The notes below the pieces were generated by a model, which ran no database searches, was not told the DNA's origin, and worked only from the letters and a program-made list of their open reading frames with translations. A program made the translations under genes and the position numbers. From NCBI GenBank assembly GCA_022828595.1, contig JAKGHH010000008.1:27892378-27956377 (forward strand): DNA of 64,000 nt. The letters are read 5' to 3'. Below are positions 59,624 through 64,000 of this stretch, piece by piece. Origin of the DNA: Nelumbo lutea (lineage: Eukaryota; Streptophyta; Magnoliopsida; Proteales; Nelumbonaceae). How positions within the stretch are numbered: the first letter of the stretch is position 1; every line of letters begins with the position of its first letter.

Positions 59624-59896
59624 TGTTTGCTGAAATAGGGCTGTCGAATGAGAGAAGAGGAAGAAGAAGAAGAAGATATGAGATGGGCGGCAGAATAATC
59701 CTCAGCCAGCCCTAATCTATTATATATAAGAACATTACATAATGTTACATAAATAGACGAGAATGCCCCTGATTAGTGATGGGACACCTAGTCAAAATAA
59801 ACACTAAATAAGATTATGCCCAGTAACTAAGGCCCAATAACTAATGACTTAGACCCAACAAAGATAAACATACAAATTAAGACAGCCGAACCAACA
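59624..59896 (-). repeat. RE5 5' LTR
   Basis: Partner of 48687-48949. It carries an extra stretch repeating CCCA(A/G)TAACTAA. Confidence 0.95.
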
Positions 59897-60206
59897 GGAT
59901 CAACTATCCACAGAGAGAGATGATCTTTCCCATAGAACTAAAGTTGGAAGAATGAAGAGATACTTCATGTGTATTGTGCAATTAGTGCATAGAATTCAAA
60001 CTTAATAGGAAGCTTTATAGGACAACTATGAGATCATCAGTCATAAATATTAGGAGAAGAATACTTGTGACAACCTGATTATCAAAATACAGTTTCATTT
60101 AGTCTCTCAGAATTGATCCCCAACTCATTTAGCAAGGCATTCAACCATATCAATTCCAAAACCTCATGGACCATATCTTTATACTCAGTTTCAGCACTTG
60201 ACATTT

Positions 60207-61024
60207 TTTGGAGGTAAATACATAAATAAAATTTATTAGAGAAAGAGGAGAAAGCAGTTATGCACGGGTGATAAGATATCACCCAAAAAGAACAAAATCC
60301 AAGAACACACCTCCAGACCCTACAAAATTTACAGATACAAAAAATTCTGTCCCAATCCTTACAAACAAAGAAAATAAGGCCCACTGAAAAAAAAAAACAA
60401 GACAAAAAAAAAACCAAGTCAAAACCCCATAAGAACCCCAAACCATCAATGAGGGTTAGCCCCTTTCACCAAACAACTCTACCCCTTAAAGCCTTATTTT
60501 TTCACTTGATCTCTCTTCAAATTCCCAGAACACCTTTCTTGCAAATTCCTCCCCTCTCAGAATAGATAAGCCTAAAATATTGCAAACTTGAACTTCACTA
60601 TTTTTCTTTCCAGATCAATATTCTGTTATACTTTCCTCACTCTATCAGTGCTTCCCTGTTCAACAATCTCTTCCCTTTCTACAATCTTTTCGACTAAATT
60701 TTCCTTAACCCCCTCCAACCTCTTATCCCTTGGTAAACCTTCTTCTTCTTGATTTCCCAAGGTTAGTTTTGAAGCCCTCTTGTCTGTGTCACCTTCCAAA
60801 AAATTCGAATCTTTGCTGGTTTTTGCCAAATGCTGTGTTCTAGATTTGGCTCTTAATCTCTTCCTCTTGTAAATCCTCTTGAATTTACTACAAGGGCCAT
60901 TATTAACAACACCTTCCTTCAACCAGTGAAAAACTTTGATGACATGCACCTGTAGAGATGAGGAGTGATTTTGTCTTTGTACTTTTTCTATTATATCATG
61001 TAGTGTAGTATTTATACTAGACAT
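60207..61024 (-). mobile_element. Probable LINE-type insert within RE7
   Basis: The RNase H piece of RE7 is broken at about 60,207 by sequence whose minus-strand 3' end reads TTTATTTATGTATTTACCTC followed by a short A run, like a LINE tail. Upstream, 61024-60626 is an open frame of 132 codons, basic in the middle (KRIYKRKRLRAKSRTQHLAK) and acidic near the end. I do not recognise it as a host protein; a LINE linker segment is possible. Confidence 0.35.
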
Positions 61025-61737
61025 CTCTGTACCTTATCTTATTTTACTTTCTTATGTAAGGGCAGTCTTGTACTTTTACTTCCTTTAATATAAAGTTATT
61101 CTTTCTTGGTTCGGTCAACTGTGACAAACCAACCAAAGAGACTTGGTGTTAAGCAATTGGTTCAAGTGAAAAATCAATCACCGAATGCAATGCAAACCTG
61201 GGTGATTTGTTTTCAATGAATTACCATGGTGACAGGACTTTCTTGCAACCCTACAAAATATAAGACAGAAATTCTAACAAACAATGGTAAAACCAAGTTA
61301 CCCAATAAATGATTGCCTCTTGTAACCCAAATGACATAAATACAATCCTCTAACATATGAAATGTGGAGGCAACCACCAAAGTCTCCTACCTTACTATGA
61401 GAATTAAGAACTGCTAAGCTAGCCTAATATGTGTTGTGTGCACTCACATGATCTACAATCATACCAAAACAAGTTAAAAATATTAACATAGCCATGCCAA
61501 GTAATTTCTTTCATGCAAAGGGAGTAATAGTCATTGAGAAATTTAAGGAATCATGACCACTGTTCATTCCGCCCTAATTTGTGGTGGTTCCTGAGGTTGC
61601 AGAATCTTCAGAATTCATGGGTAACACTTCCAAGAAAAAAAGGGCCTCCAGTCCACACACACAAAGGACTACACAGCCCTCACTTTAAGTGTTTCTAACT
61701 GCTAGAACACAAGCGCAGTCCTCGCTATAACACACTT

Positions 61738-61902
61738 TCACAGGTCTAAAAGACCTTTCCAAGGCTAATATAAGCCACAAACATCAATACATGCTGCTGT
61801 ACCAGCCGGATGAACACTGTCACAGGTCTAACAGACCTCTCCAAGGCTAATATAAGCCACAAACATCAATATACTGCTGCTATACCAGCCAGCTGAACCA
61901 GG
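61738..61902. repeat. Two tandem copies of about 82 bp in the RE7 leader
   Basis: Copies begin TCACAGGTCTA at 61738 and 61820 and share CCAAGGCTAATATAAGCCAC and AAACATCAATA. They occupy the same position relative to the primer site as the RE6 leader repeats. Confidence 0.85.
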
Positions 61903-62600
61903 TCACTCATGACCTACAGAACAATTCCACACGTACACAGGTTTCTGGATCATTCGACCCACAGAGAAGGGTTAAATTTCCCTATACCATTCGGTTAAGA
62001 CAAACCTTAACCTGTTCTTGGTAACAGTACCAAGAACCAAAAGAAAACAAGGTTTAAATCCTGTCCCTGCTCAGTCTGAGAGGATTCTGGGTTTTCCAGT
62101 CCAAGAAGAATAAGAAAATGAAGAGAAAGGGAACAACTGACCTCTTAGAAAGATCCAAACAGTCATCAACCAGCCTCTGGAATCACTACAGTTGAGTTTC
62201 ATCCCAGAAACAAGTGAGGAAGTTGCAGCCAGAGAGTTCTCAGGTACAGGACAGACTTGTTTTCTCCATTCTCAGTCCAGTAAGCATAAAGGATGGCTTT
62301 GACCAAAGAAAAAAAAATTACAGAGCACAACCCTGCTCTGATACCATGATTTCAGTAAGATAGAAGAAGAAGAGAAGAGAGAAGAAGGAGAAGAGAAGAG
62401 GAAGGGAAGAAAATGTTGAGAGCCAAAAAGTTGTGCTGGCGGCACTAGACTTTATATTTATAGATTAGTGTGGCCATACAATATAAAAAAGAAAGAAAAG
62501 TCCAAAGTGCCCCTTGCGGCACATAACTAATATTCCATCAAGCTTCACTAGGATCATGCCTCACTTTTCCTTCCTAGAACCAATCAGTAGGGAAATGACA

Positions 62601-63300
62601 AAGTAGGTGCATTTTAAAATATATCTAACTTCAGTAATATGCTTGTCCTTTCTATCTCAAACAGTTTTGCTATATTCTTCAGAAATAAGAAATTGGCTTT
62701 CTTTTATGGACTCAAGATTTGGATCCTTTGGTGGAAGAAGACTTGTTGGAGAAGAAAATTCCATCTGGAAACAAAAGTCAGCCAATAATAAATGGAAGAA
62801 CAAAGTAATTAACAAGACCTAGGAAATCCCAATAAGAACAAGATTAACTATGCAGAAAAAATCAGCAAGGCATGAAATTCCCCGGGTCCAATAAGTATTG
62901 GAACCTCCCAAAGAATGCCTAAAAAGAGCAGTGCAACTGCCACTCATGGCTCCTGTTGGTGTGGTAGAAATTCGGAACCTAACTTCTCCCCTTCCCTTGG
63001 TATTTATGTAATTTTTTTGTTCTTCTATTGTTACCAACTTGTTACTTTTTTTGTTGAGTTATTTTCCAGATTTCAGATTTCCTAGGAATTTTATTGGTTA
63101 GTTTAAAGGAGTAGAATCGGTAGATGTTAGCCTTGGAGTTGAAAGTTGAGTTTTCTTAAGTAGGCTTTACTTGTTTAAATCTTAGTTTTACATTGAGTAG
63201 GAGTCAGTAAGGAGTCAAATAAAGGCTATCCCTGGCCAAAATCCTATTTTAGTTTATGAATAAGGCCAACTTTATTAGAGAAAAGTGAGAAGGATTGACA
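62601..63300. other. Stretch with nothing recognised
   Basis: The ORFs at 62,607-62,822 (plus) and 62,819-63,037 (minus) have no family signature. Presumably intronic or intergenic sequence. Confidence 0.4.
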
Positions 63301-63309
63301 AAAAAATGT

Positions 63310-63467
63310 TCTGCTGTGTATATTGCCCAGCCCTTGTCTGAACTTCATCAACAACCTCAACTCCTAGGATGAAATTATTGCCCCATTCTTCTAATTGAGG
63401 AACATTATATGGTGAATGGTGAAAGTAGAATATCGAATTTGAGTAGGTGGAATAACTAGAATGAGGT
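63310..63467 (-). other. Candidate coding exon of unknown gene
   Basis: The minus strand has a good acceptor (CATTCTTACAG ending at 63468). It is followed by about 50 open codons of protein-like composition, beginning PHSSYSTYSNSIFYFHHSPY and continuing YNVPQLEEWGNNFILGVEVV and DEVQTRAG. No convincing GT donor was found on the other side, and the frame reaches a TAA near 63,275. I do not recognise the family. It does not match the NUDT3 sequence I recall. It could be a terminal exon or a decayed exon. Confidence 0.3.
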
Positions 63468-64000
63468 CTGTAAGAATGTCAAGAACATGAGAAGGAAAAT
63501 AACAGGTAAACATATCAAATGTTAAGTAGATGGTAACTCAATAAATAAACATAAGTTTAAATGTACATTAAGAAACTGCAAAAGAAACCATGATCTCCAT
63601 CACCTACTTTTCATGATATCAATTAAATTATAACATTACTCATTTTGATGGTAAGGTATCAAGAATCAAAAGAAAAACAGTAGTAAACTTCAAAAACCAC
63701 AGATAGAGACTGAAACAGATTAAACATTAACCTAAGTACTAGCAAAAAAAATGCATCTTTTCATTGATAAAAAAAAAAAGATCATTCTTAAATATAAAAT
63801 GCCAATAAAACTAGAGAATAAGACATCACACTGAATAGAGTCATGGCTACATAAAAAAAAAGTCCGTTCTTTTACATGCACCTTTAAAAGTTATTATCAA
63901 TTTGCACTAGCTGGAGTATTACAGGCATAGACCATTACAACTTCAACAGAAAAATAATGTTTTTCTGAAATGTCATTTATGAAAAGTTACTGACCTGATT

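Larger units (their letters stand above)
48687..59896 (-). mobile_element. RE5: Ty1/copia element hosting RE6
   Basis: LTRs 48687-48949 and 59624-59896 are flanked by the exact duplication GGATC (48682-48686 and 59897-59901). The primer site (minus TGGTATCAGAGC) adjoins 59624, and the purine tract adjoins 48949. Without RE6 it would be about 5.5 kb. The LTRs differ by around five substitutions and small indels, including a short duplicated segment in the right copy, so it is older than RE6. Its gag differs from that of RE4 and RE6, so it is a separate family. Confidence 0.95.
60060..62600 (-). mobile_element. RE7: copia remnant (RNase H end, leader and 5' LTR-like end)
   Basis: On the minus strand, 60210-60082 encodes MSSAETEYKDMVHEVLELIW and LNALLNELGI, a copia RNase H piece. 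A primer site (plus GCTCTGATACCA, 62335-62346) is followed by an LTR-like stretch starting TGATTTCAGTAAG with a GAA-rich run. Its outer limit (near 62,575-62,600) is not defined. Most of gag and pol are missing between these parts, and an unrelated insert sits at about 60,207-61,024. Whether the two ends come from one element is inferred. Confidence 0.5.

Noticed and set aside
1..64000. A previously undescribed defence, biosynthetic or regulatory system
   Set aside because: Apart from three conserved plant genes and a few unassigned stretches, the recognisable content is retrotransposons, MITEs and simple repeats; no co-located novel gene set is visible.

Overview
The window is plant nuclear DNA, almost certainly from a flowering plant. 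It is AT-rich and intron-rich, and most of it is Ty1/copia retrotransposons, LINE fragments, tRNA-derived SINEs and MITEs. There are no bacterial operons, CRISPR arrays or rRNA/tRNA genes. I cannot place the species from sequence alone.

Three host genes can be supported, all on the minus strand. (1) Positions 1-406 hold the first coding exon of a tubby-like protein related to Arabidopsis TLP8, cut by the window edge. (2) Positions 14,930-23,782 hold a complete 12-exon PTEN2-type lipid/protein phosphatase whose exons join in phase to 615 codons. (3) Positions 37,353-46,923 hold the last four coding exons of a nudix hydrolase 3-like (NUDT3, dipeptidyl-peptidase III/M49-type) protein. Its terminal 63-nt exon is pushed 9 kb away by a copia insertion. 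Its upstream exons are not in the window, so the 48.7-62.6 kb retroelement block probably lies in another of its introns. A further exon-like open stretch at about 63.31-63.47 kb is unidentified.

Layout. 0-3 kb: tubby-like gene start and its upstream region. 3.1-4.8 kb: a CACTA-type end interrupting a minus-strand LINE. 4.8-13.0 kb: a decayed copia element (RE1) split by a 2.9-kb solo LTR. 13.2-14.9 kb: LINE remnant and poly(A)-ended repeats. 14.9-24.2 kb: PTEN2, with SINE and LINE insertions in its introns. 25.1-27.3 kb: truncated copia RE2. 27.3-32.3 kb: a dense cluster of MITEs, tandem arrays and LINE tails. 34.4-37.0 kb: RE3, a copia deletion derivative without reverse transcriptase. 37.3-46.9 kb: NUDT3-like gene containing RE4 (38,473-44,047). 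47.4-48.6 kb: truncated LINE, Au-like SINE and a solo LTR. 48.7-59.9 kb: RE5 with RE6 nested inside it. 60-62.6 kb: older copia/LINE remnants (RE7).

RE4, RE5, RE6, the 2.9-kb solo LTR and the 298-bp solo LTR are each bounded by exact 5-bp target duplications. No autonomous element is intact: each coding region has stops, frameshifts or deletions. I found no convincing novel biological system. The most informative features are the nested insertion history, the mismatch between near-identical LTRs and broken coding regions in RE4 and RE6, and the host exons hidden among the transposons.
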